Assembly (NCBI GenBank): GCA_021780535.1
Contig: JAJXYN010000009.1
Span: 367,923 to 413,881, forward strand
DNA length: 45,959 nt
Reading direction: 5' to 3'
DNA from: a bacterium
GTDB lineage: Bacteria > Patescibacteriota > Patescibacteriia > JAGPKW01
Both the position numbers and the translations under genes were made by a program. Shown here piece after piece: positions 28,327 through 38,090 of this stretch (positions are counted from its first letter, which is position 1; every line of letters starts with the position of its first letter). The notes below the pieces were generated by a model. The model was not told the DNA's origin and made no database searches. It saw only the letters and a program-made list of their open reading frames with translations.

Positions 28327-30099
28327 ATGTTTAAATTTGATTCTAAAAAAATCCCGTCTAGTCCTGGTGTTTACATCTTTAAAAATAAAGACGGTGTTAT
28401 TATTTATGTTGGTAAGGCTAAAAATCTTAAAAATAGAGTATCCAGCTATTTTTTAAACAACCAAGATAGGCTTTATAAAAAACATTTAATTGTGGATTCT
28501 ATTTTTGATATTGAAACTATTTCTACTAACTCTGAAAAAGAGGCTTTAATTCTTGAATCTAATTTGATTAAAAAAAATTCTCCTAAATATAATGTTTTAT
28601 TAAAGGATAATAGTGAATATTGTTTTGTGAGAATAGGAAAGGGGAAGAATAATTTTTATTCCACTGTTGATATTGTTAGAAAAAAGACGGAATCTGCTTT
28701 TATTGAGACTCTAGTGGGTAATGAAACTAAAAAAAATAAAAAAGAGAATAATTATAAATATTTTGGACCTTATACTTCTAAAAAAGATATTCTTAATATT
28801 CTTGATAATATTTCTAAAGTTTTTCCTTATAAATGTTTGAAAATTAAACAATTAAATATAAGGATGCAAAATGTTATATTACAACCATTGTCGCCTTGTT
28901 TTAATTATTATATTAAAAAATGTCCAGGAATTTGTTGTGATAAATGTTCTGATTTGGAATATGAAGAAAATATTAAAAATTTAATTAATTTTTTAAATGG
29001 CAAAAATGATGTTATTTTAGAATATTTAAATTTAAAAATGATGAATTTTGCTGCTAAGAAAAATTATGAAGTAGCCGCTTTATATAGGGATAAAATAAGC
29101 ATTATAGAAAAAATTTCTAATAAGCAATTTGCTAGAAGTGTTGATAATAAAAGTGTTGATATTATTAGTATTTATAAATATGCTGACTTGGCTTGTGTTA
29201 ATTTATTTAATATTAGAAATGGAGTACTTCTTGGTAAAAGAAATTTTATTTTGAAAAATGTTTTGAGTGGTTTTATTTTTGAAGATCAAACTAGAGAACA
29301 CGAATCTATTTTGATTGAAAAATTTATATCTTCTTATTATTTAGATACAATGGAAAATGTTAATTTGGTTACTCAGTATGATGTTGATTCAAGTATTTTG
29401 GTTATAAATCCTTGTATTTTGTCTGCTAAAAAAGCTAGTAATGAAAAACAGAAAAATCTTGTTGAACTTGGAGAAAAAAACGCTATGGAATATATTAATA
29501 AGAATCAGATTAATGGAAAAAATTTAGAAAAAATAAAAGATAGATTGGCTCTTGATAAAACTCCAAAAAGAATTGAATGTTTTGATATTTCAAATATTGG
29601 TGGTAGTTTTGCCGTTGGTTCCATGTCTGTTTTTATTAATGGGTTACCAGCAAAAGAAGAATATAGAAAATTTAAAATTAAAAATATTAATTTAAAATTG
29701 GTAAACGGAGAACCGAATGATTTTGCTATGATGGAGGAAGTGCTAGAAAGAAGACTTTCTGAAAAAAATTTGAAAGAATGGGGTTGGCCAGATTTGATTG
29801 TACTTGACGGTGGTTTACCACAGCTTTCTACTGTTTTAAAACTAATTGGAAGATTGTCTGCTACTGCTAAAATGAAAGCAAGCAAAGAAAATAAAAATTA
29901 TGTTGAAAAATTAAAAAATATTAATTTAGTCTCTCTTGCTAAGAGAGAGGAAGATGTTTATGTTCCTCAAAATGATAACAGTGTTAAGCTTGTTCAAGCT
30001 AAGAGTCTTTATATTTTGAGACAAATTAGGGACGAGGCTCATAGGTTTGGTGTCGGTTATTTTAGAAAATTATATAGAAAACAATTTAGTGGTAAATAA
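28327..30099 (+). CDS. uvrC: Excinuclease ABC subunit C
   Basis: GIY-YIG domain IPSSPGVYIFKNKDGVIIYVGKAKNLKNRVSSYF; C-terminal RIECFDISNIGGSFAVGSMSVF, DLIVLDGGLPQL, RDEAHRF. Upstream Met at 28273 lies inside repeat copy B, so the internal start is preferred. Confidence 0.96.
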   Translation: MFKFDSKKIPSSPGVYIFKNKDGVIIYVGKAKNLKNRVSSYFLNNQDRLYKKHLIVDSIFDIETISTNSEKEALILESNLIKKNSPKYNVLLKDNSEYCFVRIGKGKNNFYSTVDIVRKKTESAFIETLVGNETKKNKKENNYKYFGPYTSKKDILNILDNISKVFPYKCLKIKQLNIRMQNVILQPLSPCFNYYIKKCPGICCDKCSDLEYEENIKNLINFLNGKNDVILEYLNLKMMNFAAKKNYEVAALYRDKISIIEKISNKQFARSVDNKSVDIISIYKYADLACVNLFNIRNGVLLGKRNFILKNVLSGFIFEDQTREHESILIEKFISSYYLDTMENVNLVTQYDVDSSILVINPCILSAKKASNEKQKNLVELGEKNAMEYINKNQINGKNLEKIKDRLALDKTPKRIECFDISNIGGSFAVGSMSVFINGLPAKEEYRKFKIKNINLKLVNGEPNDFAMMEEVLERRLSEKNLKEWGWPDLIVLDGGLPQLSTVLKLIGRLSATAKMKASKENKNYVEKLKNINLVSLAKREEDVYVPQNDNSVKLVQAKSLYILRQIRDEAHRFGVGYFRKLYRKQFSGK

Positions 30100-30101
30100 T
30101 A

Positions 30102-30213
30102 TATGATGTACTGAAAATTTAAGTTCCGAATGATTTTTTGATCTTACATTTTTGAAAGTTTTTCGTTGTCACTCAAAATTTCAAAAACGAAGCATCAAAA
30201 AACACAATTAAAC
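30102..30213. repeat. Interspersed palindromic repeat, copy C
   Basis: atgattttttgatcttacatttttgaaag...tttcaaaaacgaagcatcaaaaaacacaatt; arm changes relative to A/B are compensated on both sides. Confidence 0.65.
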
Positions 30214-30227
30214 AATTTTTTCAAATT

Positions 30228-30258
30228 AAAAAACTCGATTCTTTACCGAGGTTTTTAT
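30228..30258 (+). terminator. Rho-independent terminator
   Basis: AAAAAACTCG-attctttac-CGAGGTTTTTATTTTT. Confidence 0.65.
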
Positions 30259-30426
30259 TTTTGTTTTGGCACGACTTTAAGCGGTTTTTTGTTTTAACTG
30301 TCTATATACTATTGGTTTTATTGTTTTGTGTAAATGGTTTCTTTTTTTGCGTGTATTCGCAAATAGGATTTTTTATCCACAAATAGAAAAACTAAAAATC
30401 AAAAACTAAAAATCAAAAATTAAGTA

Positions 30427-30435
30427 TGGTATAAT
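30427..30435 (+). promoter_or_regulatory. Extended -10 promoter TGGTATAAT upstream of pilT
   Basis: Exact TGnTATAAT about 85 nt before the pilT ATG. Confidence 0.55.
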
Positions 30436-30518
30436 ATTATGTAAATATAGAAAGATGTAAAAGTAATGGTATTTTCATATTTATATATTTTTTCATATTT
30501 ATATATTTAATTTTTTTT

Positions 30519-31541
30519 ATGGATAATTTATTAGATAAGATTTTAATTGAATCTTATGAGTTGTGTGCGTCTGATATTCATTTGGTTGTTGGGTCTAAAC
30601 CAATTTTTAGAATTGATGGGGAACTGATTTCTAGGGAAGAATATATTACTATTACTCGTGAATCTATTTTGGATTTGATAAAATCTTTTTTACAAGAAGA
30701 ATATTTTAATAGATTCTTAAAAAATAAAGAACTTGATATTTCTTATGATATTAAAAATATTAGTAGATTTAGAGTAAATCTTTATTTTGAAAGAGATAAT
30801 CCTTGTTTTGTTGCTCGTATTATTTCTAAAAAAATTCCAAAGATGGAGGAATTGAAGCTTCCTTCTGTTGTTTCTGATTTAGTCAGTTCTTTTAGGGGGT
30901 TGGTTCTTGTTACTGGACCTACTGGTTCTGGTAAATCCACTACTCTTGCTTCTATGGTTGATTTTATAAACGAAAACCAAGCTAAAAATATTATAACGAT
31001 AGAAGATCCTATTGAATTTGTTTATGAGTCTAAAAAAAGTTTAATAACTCAAAGACAATTTGATATAGATACTTTTAGTTATAATGAAGCTTTGAAGCAT
31101 GTTTTAAGACAAGACCCCAATGTTATTATGGTTGGGGAAATGAGGGATCTTGAAACTATAGCTTCTACAATAACTCTTGCGGAATCTGGTCATCTTGTTT
31201 TTTCAACATTACATACTTTTAATGCTTGCCAGACTATAGATAGAATAATTGATGTATTTCCTGTTTCTGCTCAAGCTCAAATAAGAACTCAATTATCTAT
31301 GACACTTTCTCTTGTTGTTTCTCAGAGGTTAATACCAAAAATTGGTGGTGGCAGAGTTGCTGTTCGTGAAATAATGATAAATACTCCTGCCATAGCTAAT
31401 CTTATTAGAGAGGGGAAGACTTCTCAGATTAATAATATTATTCAAACCAGTTCTGCTGAAGGTATGTTTACTATGAAGCAGAATGTTGAACAACTTATTA
31501 ATATGGGTGTTGTTGATAAAAAGTATGAAGATTTGTTTTAA
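30519..31541 (+). CDS. pilT: Type IV pilus retraction ATPase PilT
   Basis: Walker A VTGPTGSGKSTTLASMVDFIN, Asp box TIEDPIEFV, Walker B VIMVGEMRDLETI, His box HLVFSTLHT. Confidence 0.96.
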   Translation: MDNLLDKILIESYELCASDIHLVVGSKPIFRIDGELISREEYITITRESILDLIKSFLQEEYFNRFLKNKELDISYDIKNISRFRVNLYFERDNPCFVARIISKKIPKMEELKLPSVVSDLVSSFRGLVLVTGPTGSGKSTTLASMVDFINENQAKNIITIEDPIEFVYESKKSLITQRQFDIDTFSYNEALKHVLRQDPNVIMVGEMRDLETIASTITLAESGHLVFSTLHTFNACQTIDRIIDVFPVSAQAQIRTQLSMTLSLVVSQRLIPKIGGGRVAVREIMINTPAIANLIREGKTSQINNIIQTSSAEGMFTMKQNVEQLINMGVVDKKYEDLF

Positions 31542-31674
31542 TAAAACTGGATAAAATTATTTTATTTTAGCTTGTTTTATGTATTTTTATTAGACTTTTT
31601 TTAATATTTTGTTATAATACTTTTGCTCTAAAGTTTTTTTTATTTTATATTTTATATTAGAGAAAAAACTAATT

Positions 31675-33027
31675 ATGTCTGATTTTTTAATTAAAATTAA
31701 GTTATTTTTTCTTAATATTTTTGACAAAATTCTTGTATTTTTAAATAAAATAGCAAGATTTTTTAAGTTTTTATTTATAGATATATTTTATGGAAAAATA
31801 TTGTTTAATTTATTTTTTCTTCCTTTATATAAAATATATAAAAAACTTGTTAGAGATATAATCGTCCAAAACAATCTGCAGTTAAATTTACTTGGCAGAA
31901 TGTTTGCTGTTTTATTTAATAAAAAAATTGTTGGTTTGGTTATAGTTTTTCTTATTTTTTCTTGGGTTATTGTAGATAATGTGAGGGTTTATAGTATATA
32001 TGATAAAGAGTTAAAACTTAATAATAGTATATTTTTTATTCTTGCTGGAGATAATTCAAATATAGACTCTGTTATTGTTGATAATACTGTTATAGGTAAA
32101 AAAAATAATCCAAAAAACGGATCTTATTTATCCCAAGGTGATATAAGTGTTGATGTTAAATCAGATTTTGTTCCTATTGATCCCGAAGATATAACTTATT
32201 TTACTTTTAATAATGGCTCTGTTGTTAAACCACAAATAATGAATTATCCAGGATCTTCTACTGGTGATTCTACTGTTATTGTGGATAATAGTAATGATAA
32301 TTCTAGATTTGCTTCTAAAGTTATTTATGTTGTTAGAAGTGGAGATACTCTTGCTGGTGTTGCTAAAAGTTTTGGTGTTAGTAAAGATACTGTTTTATAT
32401 GAAAACAAAATGAATGAAGGAGATGTTTTAAAGATTGGTCAAAAACTTTCTATTTTACCATTCACTGGGTTAAGTTATAAAGTTGAATATGGAGACACTC
32501 TTCTTGATTTATCAATTAAATACAATGCTTCCTTGGATAAAATTAGACAATATAATTTTATAAGAGGGGATGTATTAAGACTTGGACAAACACTTATTAT
32601 TCCTACAACCAGTATTCCTAGATATTCTAATATTGCTATTAGACCTGTTAGAAAGAATTCCTCAATTAGTATTCTTTATCCAAATGTTTCTCCTATACAG
32701 GGTGATGGTAGTGATTTGGAGGCTCACAAGTTTCCTTATGGTCAATGTACTTGGTATGTTGCTACTAGAAGATTTGTTCCTTGGGGTGGTAATGCTAAAA
32801 GTTGGCTTCTTAATGCACAAAGATATGGTTATGATATTGGTAAAAAACCAGTTATTGGCGCTATTGTTGTTACAAGGGAAAATGCTTTATACGGTCATGT
32901 TGCTTATGTTGAAGATGTTACGAGTGATGTGATAGTTATTTCTGAAATGAATTTTAGAGGTTGGGGTGTTGTTGATAAGAGAGAACTATCTATTGATGAT
33001 TGGAGAATTTTGGGATATATATATTAA
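31675..33027 (+). CDS. Membrane-anchored LysM (x2) + CHAP domain peptidoglycan hydrolase
   Basis: N-terminal TM; LysM VRSGDTLAGVAKSFGVSKDTVLYENKM and VEYGDTLLDLSIKYNASLDKIRQYN; CHAP YGQCTWYVA...GHVAYVEDV. Confidence 0.92.
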   Translation: MSDFLIKIKLFFLNIFDKILVFLNKIARFFKFLFIDIFYGKILFNLFFLPLYKIYKKLVRDIIVQNNLQLNLLGRMFAVLFNKKIVGLVIVFLIFSWVIVDNVRVYSIYDKELKLNNSIFFILAGDNSNIDSVIVDNTVIGKKNNPKNGSYLSQGDISVDVKSDFVPIDPEDITYFTFNNGSVVKPQIMNYPGSSTGDSTVIVDNSNDNSRFASKVIYVVRSGDTLAGVAKSFGVSKDTVLYENKMNEGDVLKIGQKLSILPFTGLSYKVEYGDTLLDLSIKYNASLDKIRQYNFIRGDVLRLGQTLIIPTTSIPRYSNIAIRPVRKNSSISILYPNVSPIQGDGSDLEAHKFPYGQCTWYVATRRFVPWGGNAKSWLLNAQRYGYDIGKKPVIGAIVVTRENALYGHVAYVEDVTSDVIVISEMNFRGWGVVDKRELSIDDWRILGYIY

Positions 33028-33029
33028 AA

Positions 33030-33063
33030 ATTAAAAAATCTCGCATTAGCGGGATTTTTTAAT
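33030..33063 (+). terminator. Rho-independent terminator after CHAP gene
   Basis: TTAAAAAATCTCGC-atta-GCGGGATTTTTTAA. Confidence 0.8.
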
Positions 33064-33065
33064 TA

Positions 33066-33141
33066 TGGTAGGCCCTGCGGGAGTTGAACCCGCGACCATC
33101 AGCTTAAGAGGCTGTTGCTCTACCAACTGAGCTAAGGACCT
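33066..33141 (-). tRNA. tRNA-Lys (anticodon CTT), CCA encoded
   Basis: Reverse strand AGGTCCTTAGCTCAGTTGGTAGAGCAACAGCCTCTTAAGCTGATGGTCGCGGGTTCAACTCCCGCAGGGCCTACCA; T arm GCGGG-TTCAACT-CCCGC. Confidence 0.95.
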
Positions 33142-33166
33142 GATTGGATTGTTGTATAGCTTGAAA

Positions 33167-33196
33167 ATTATAACAAATATTTGTTGATTTTGTCAA
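33167..33196 (-). promoter_or_regulatory. Sigma70-type promoter for tRNA-Lys
   Basis: Reverse strand TTGACA, 18-bp spacer, TATAAT. Confidence 0.75.
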
Positions 33197-33228
33197 CAAA
33201 GAATGTATAATGATTGTTGTTATAAATA

Positions 33229-33262
33229 AATTAATAATGAAGCATAGAAAAAAACAATTATA
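33229..33262. repeat. Interspersed palindromic repeat, copy D (right arm only)
   Basis: attaataatgaagcatagaaaaaaacaatta, matching the right arm of copies A/B. Confidence 0.5.
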
Positions 33263-33312
33263 GTATTATAAATTATTTAATTTTTTAATTCTTTAACTCT
33301 TTAACTCTTTTC

Positions 33313-34224
33313 ATGGATTTACTTGAGCGAACTCTTGATCTTTGTAAGTTATATAAAATTGTTCCTAATAAACTTTTGGGGCAGAATTTTTTAATTAATG
33401 AGTTTGTTCTTGATGATATTATTTCTAATGTTGAGGAGATTAAAAAAGAAAGAAATGTTAAGAAATTAAATATTTTGGAAATTGGTGGTGGTTTTGGTGT
33501 TTTAACCAATAGATTGGTGGGTATTGCTGACAAGGTTTTTCTTATAGAAAAAGATGAAAAACTTTTTGAGGGTCTTTTAAAGATTGAAAAAAGCTTTCCT
33601 GGTAGATTGAAAGTTGTTCTAGATGATGCATTAAAATTGGGAGATGTTGAGAAGCGAAATGATGGAGATATTGAGAATAATGATTTGTTAATTGATAAAG
33701 TTAAGGAGTTTTTTGGTGGAGAAGAATTTTTTGTTGTTGCTAATATTCCTTATTCTATTACTTCTCATATTATTAGAATACTTTTAGAGATTACTTATAG
33801 CCCTGCGGAAATTATTATAATGATTCAAAAAGAAGTTGCAGAGAGAATATGTGCTAAAGATGGTGACGATAGTGTGCTTTCTATTTCTGCGAAATTTTAT
33901 TCTTTTCCTTCTATTTTATTTTTAGTTTCTAAAGATTGTTTTTACCCAGTTCCTGCTGTTAATTCAGCTGTTATTAGATTGTCTAAAAATAATAAATTAA
34001 AAATTTCTAATAAAAAAGATATTGATAATTTTTTTAAATTTATTAAATCTGGTTTTTCTAATAAAAGAAAAATGCTTTATCATAATATAGCTTCTATTTA
34101 CAGAAAAGATAAAGATATTGTTAAAAAAATATTAATAAATTCAAGTTTATCAGATAAAACCAGGGCTCAAGATTTGTGTTTGGATGATTGGCTTAGGTTG
34201 TGGTATAATTTTAATAGATATTGA
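33313..34224 (+). CDS. rsmA: 16S rRNA (adenine1518-N6/adenine1519-N6)-dimethyltransferase
   Basis: IVPNKLLGQNFLINEFVLDDII, ILEIGGGFGVLTNRL, VANIPYSITSHIIRILLE, PVPAVNSAVIRL. Confidence 0.95.
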   Translation: MDLLERTLDLCKLYKIVPNKLLGQNFLINEFVLDDIISNVEEIKKERNVKKLNILEIGGGFGVLTNRLVGIADKVFLIEKDEKLFEGLLKIEKSFPGRLKVVLDDALKLGDVEKRNDGDIENNDLLIDKVKEFFGGEEFFVVANIPYSITSHIIRILLEITYSPAEIIIMIQKEVAERICAKDGDDSVLSISAKFYSFPSILFLVSKDCFYPVPAVNSAVIRLSKNNKLKISNKKDIDNFFKFIKSGFSNKRKMLYHNIASIYRKDKDIVKKILINSSLSDKTRAQDLCLDDWLRLWYNFNRY

Positions 34225-34312
34225 GAAAATGATCATACTTTAGAAAGTGTGAAATAATCATCTTTGATGAATGAGAATAAATTAAAATTAAATCAATTAT
34301 TAAATAAATTAT

Positions 34313-35305
34313 ATGGATATTAGTAAGATTAAAAAATATTTTGTTGATTTTTATAATGATTTTAAGCATGATGAACAAAAAAGAAATAGAGTTTTGATTT
34401 TGTTTTTGATTTTTATTGGAGCATGTTCTGTCGTCCTTGGTTTTTCTAATACTAAGCAGAACATTAAAAAGCCTTTTATTGATGAGAATGCTGATGCGGT
34501 TTCTAGTGTATATGATACATATAATAAATTAAAAGCTCAGGGTAAGATAGTGGATGATACTACTGGTGCTAATACTACCAATACTACCAATACTATTACT
34601 ACTAATAGTACAAACAACACAAACACATCTAATACTAGTGTTCCATATCCTGGCTTTCCATCTAAAACAGTGGATACTGATGGAGATGGTCTTTCTGATT
34701 ATGATGAAGTAAACGTCTTCCACACATCTCCATTTTTAGCTGATAGTAATAGTGATGGTATTAATGATTATGACTCTATTAAAAGAGGTATAGATCCAAA
34801 TGCTATCAATGCTAATTCAAATACTATTACTAATACTCCTACTACAAATACTACTACTAATAACAATAGCGCAACTACTATTGCGAACACCATTGATCCA
34901 ACCAAGATAGATGTTGCACAAGCCAGAATTGAACTTGCTAAAATAATTCCTGAAAGTTTAAAACCAATGCTTGCCAATATGACCGATGATCAAATAAAAT
35001 CTCTTATGTCTCAATTATATTCAGGTACAGTTACTCCTAATAATACTTCTACAAATGTGGTATCAACTAATAATGCTACTACTAATACTAATACGACGAA
35101 TAATACAAATATTAATACAATTACTGATTATAAATCCGTGTTAAAATCTAAATTGCCGCAATTTACTGTTGCTCAAATATCAACTATAAAAGCAATGAAT
35201 GAAATTGATATTAAAAAATTGTTGTTAGATTCTAATGTTGCAGATGAATCTTTGCTTTCCCAATTTAAAACAGGGGAATTAAAAAGTACGGTTTTGGGAG
35301 AATAG
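34313..35305 (+). CDS. Membrane-anchored protein with thrombospondin type 3-like Ca-binding motif and Asn/Thr-rich linkers
   Basis: N-terminal TM (VLILFLIFIGACSVVLGF); DTDGDGLSDYDEVNVFHTSPFLADSNSDGINDYDSIKRGIDPN; T/N repeats. Confidence 0.75.
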   Translation: MDISKIKKYFVDFYNDFKHDEQKRNRVLILFLIFIGACSVVLGFSNTKQNIKKPFIDENADAVSSVYDTYNKLKAQGKIVDDTTGANTTNTTNTITTNSTNNTNTSNTSVPYPGFPSKTVDTDGDGLSDYDEVNVFHTSPFLADSNSDGINDYDSIKRGIDPNAINANSNTITNTPTTNTTTNNNSATTIANTIDPTKIDVAQARIELAKIIPESLKPMLANMTDDQIKSLMSQLYSGTVTPNNTSTNVVSTNNATTNTNTTNNTNINTITDYKSVLKSKLPQFTVAQISTIKAMNEIDIKKLLLDSNVADESLLSQFKTGELKSTVLGE

Positions 35306-35337
35306 ATGAATTTAACGATGAATAATGAATAATGAAT

Positions 35338-35372
35338 AATGAGTTACTTTTATGTGGCTCATTATTTTTTAA
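35338..35372 (+). terminator. Hairpin terminator
   Basis: AATGAGTTAC-ttttat-GTGGCTCATTATTTTTT. Confidence 0.6.
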
Positions 35373-35504
35373 TATTTAATTGATATATTTATTAATTAAA
35401 TATTTTTTAACTTTTGAATTATTTACAAATGTTTTTTCCACAGTAATTATTATTAATTTTATGATATAATTTAGTCAAATGTTAATTTTTATACTCCTAC
35501 AAAA

Positions 35505-38072
35505 ATGTCCCAAAAAATAAACAAAAAAGGTTTACTAAAAAGAAAATTTATTTCTGGTTTTCTTTTAATTTCTTTTGTATTTTCTCAGATTTTAATTCCA
35601 ACAAAGCAAGTTGAAGCTTTGGATATTAATCAAATGATTGCAAATATAATGAGTGTCACAAAAGGAATAAGTGATGCAATAGAGAAAGTAGGAGGTGGGG
35701 TTCTTAAGGCTGGTGTTGCTACAGCTCTTAATACTTTTGCTCAAAACTTGGCCACAAGTACAGTGACTGGTATGGCTACTGGTAATTGGGGCTCTCAACC
35801 TTTATTCTTTCAGTTTCCATTAGAAGATATGTTAAAACAAGTGGCAGATCAAGCTACTGGGGATTTTCTTGATAAAATCGTAGCACAAACAGGATTTGAT
35901 GTGTGTAAACCTATTGATGCTGACTTAAATTGGAAATTTAAGCTTCTTTTAAATATTGTGGCTTCGCCTACGCAAGAAACTATTACACCACCAACATGTA
36001 CTCTTTCTAAATTTGTTGATGCTGTTAATCAAAGTTTTGAAAATATTTCTACAACTTTAAGAAAGACTTTTGCGGCTGATTGTTTTGATGAATTTAAACC
36101 AGTTTCTATTGCTGGTATATCAACTTCTGATATTAATAATAATAATTCTGGTTTGAGTAATAATATTTCGTCTAGTGTAAATAGTGCTGCAGATAATGTT
36201 ATAGATTCTGTTTATACTGCTGGCGGTGCTTTTGCTAGTTTTACATATGAAGGATTAAAAGATTATTATTTATATAATGTTGCTTCTTTAACTAGCCCTG
36301 CAAAAGCAGAAGCTTCTTATTTTTCAAAAAAAAGCAATTTATTATAAACAACAAAATATAAATCCGAAATGCACTTCTTATGCAGCTACTACTTGTGATG
36401 AATATGATATAACAACAACTACTGATAGCAACGGAGTTCAAACAACAACAAGGGGTGATTGTAAAGCTGGACATATGGTTCCTGGATCTTATCTTTGCAA
36501 AACAACAGAAGAACCAAATGCTAATAAAACAACTAACTGTGTTACAGATGCCTTAAATACTGTAACTCTTGATGTTGTTGGAACTTCCGCGGCTATTAAT
36601 CAAGGTAATTGTATTTCATATACGTTGCCAGATAAAACTTCTACTGGAGCTTATGTTGCTGATATTACTAAACAAAAAAAGTTTTTAACTCAGTATAAGA
36701 GTTGTTTTCTGACAAAAATGGCATCAACATTTAAAGGATTAATTGAAACCGGAACATTACCAAAACAAGAAATCCAAGCTCAAAAAGCTAAGCAGGATTG
36801 TGCTAGTATTGTTGATTCATTAATAACTTATAGTAATGATGGTGGTAATAAAAATGCGGCAGAATTCTATGGTGCTTATGATGTAGAATTTAAAAATAAT
36901 TTTTGGGATAAGGGTTTAGTATTAGGTAAGGATAATCCAGATTTATATAAAAAAGTTATAAGAGCTGCATTACTTTCTAAAACTGCTGGAATGTATAATG
37001 CTAATGGATTAATGTTTTCTGGATATTTGAAATCTCATATGAGTCTTTTTGGCCCATTTGAACAAGCTCTTGTTAATTGCTCTAGTGTTAGTAATAGTAA
37101 TTCTGGTTCACTTATTTCTATGCAGTGTGGATCTGAAAAAGATAGTAATAATGATGGAGTAATAGATTCTAATGATACAAACTTATCTCAAACAACGACT
37201 GCAAGTAATTTTTATAGTCCTTTTATTGGTTTAATGATTAAGAGTTTGCCATCAGATTCTTCTGGTACTATTTTTGTGGATGATATAAATAATCCAACTA
37301 CTCTTTATATTAATGAAGATGGTGGATTATGGTTTAGTTTAATAACAAATGGCAATTTAACTGATGATAATTCTAAAATTTTAAATATTAGAGATGATTT
37401 GATTAATGTTTGTGAGTTTAATGCTCAAAATCAAGTTGCTGCTATGGGATATGTTCAAACATTAGCTAACCAAGATTATATAGATAAAACAAATGAAAAA
37501 AACTTCTTGATATTCAAAATCAACAAGATATAATTAAAGCTGATGTTGCTAAGAGTGATGTTAAACCTGTTAGTGAGCCTATTAGTCATGAAATAAAATC
37601 TACTCCTGGTATGGTTACATTTAATCTTGAAGAGGCTTTGGGTTCTGGCAAACAAATGTTACAACCTACTGGAGATTTATTTATAGATCCTATTAAACTT
37701 TTTGTTACAACTCTTCTTAGTGAGGGTTCAAAAAAACTTATGCAAGGTTTATTTTCTAGAGCATTCCCAACTACTGGCGTTGATCAAGACCTTTCTGCTT
37801 TAAATGGAATACAAACAGCTCCTGATGTAACTAATACCTCAACTACTTCTTCTGATACTGGTAACACTTCTTCTACTTCTTCCGGAACTGGTAATGGACA
37901 AACAACTACAAATCTTTGTACTGTACCTGGGCCTTTGAATGTTGGAGATGTTTGTATTGTTGACGGTAAATTTAATAATGGAGCTTGTAAAACATGTTAC
38001 TGTGAGTCTAAAGTTGGTATAACTAATGCTGCTGGAATTACTACATATGGAACGTGTCAACAAAAACAATAA
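35505..38072 (+). pseudogene. Secreted/membrane protein gene interrupted by two compensating frameshifts (ORFs 35505-36347, 36475-37533, 37611-38072); may still be functional by slippage or be an assembly artefact
   Basis: Signal-like N-terminus KFISGFLLISFVFSQILIPTKQVEA. Reading continues at A8 (36326-36333) with one A removed (SYFSKKAIYYKQQNINPKCTSYAATTCDEYD...) and at A7 (37496-37502) with one A added (NEKKLLDIQNQQDIIKADVAKSDVKPVSEPISHEIKSTPGMVTF). First and third ORFs share a frame. Confidence 0.8.
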
Positions 38073-38090
38073 ATAATAAAATTATAAAAT

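Noticed and set aside
24529-33312. Intergenic palindromes considered simply as Rho-independent terminators
   Set aside because: Copies A-C are ~100 bp and share sequence; A and C occur in addition to separate terminator hairpins (26293-26323, 30228-30258), and B lies between divergent genes where no terminator is expected.
34529-34977. Minus-strand I/S/V-rich ORFs
   Set aside because: Artefacts of the ACT/AAT (Thr/Asn) repeats in the + strand gene 34313-35305.
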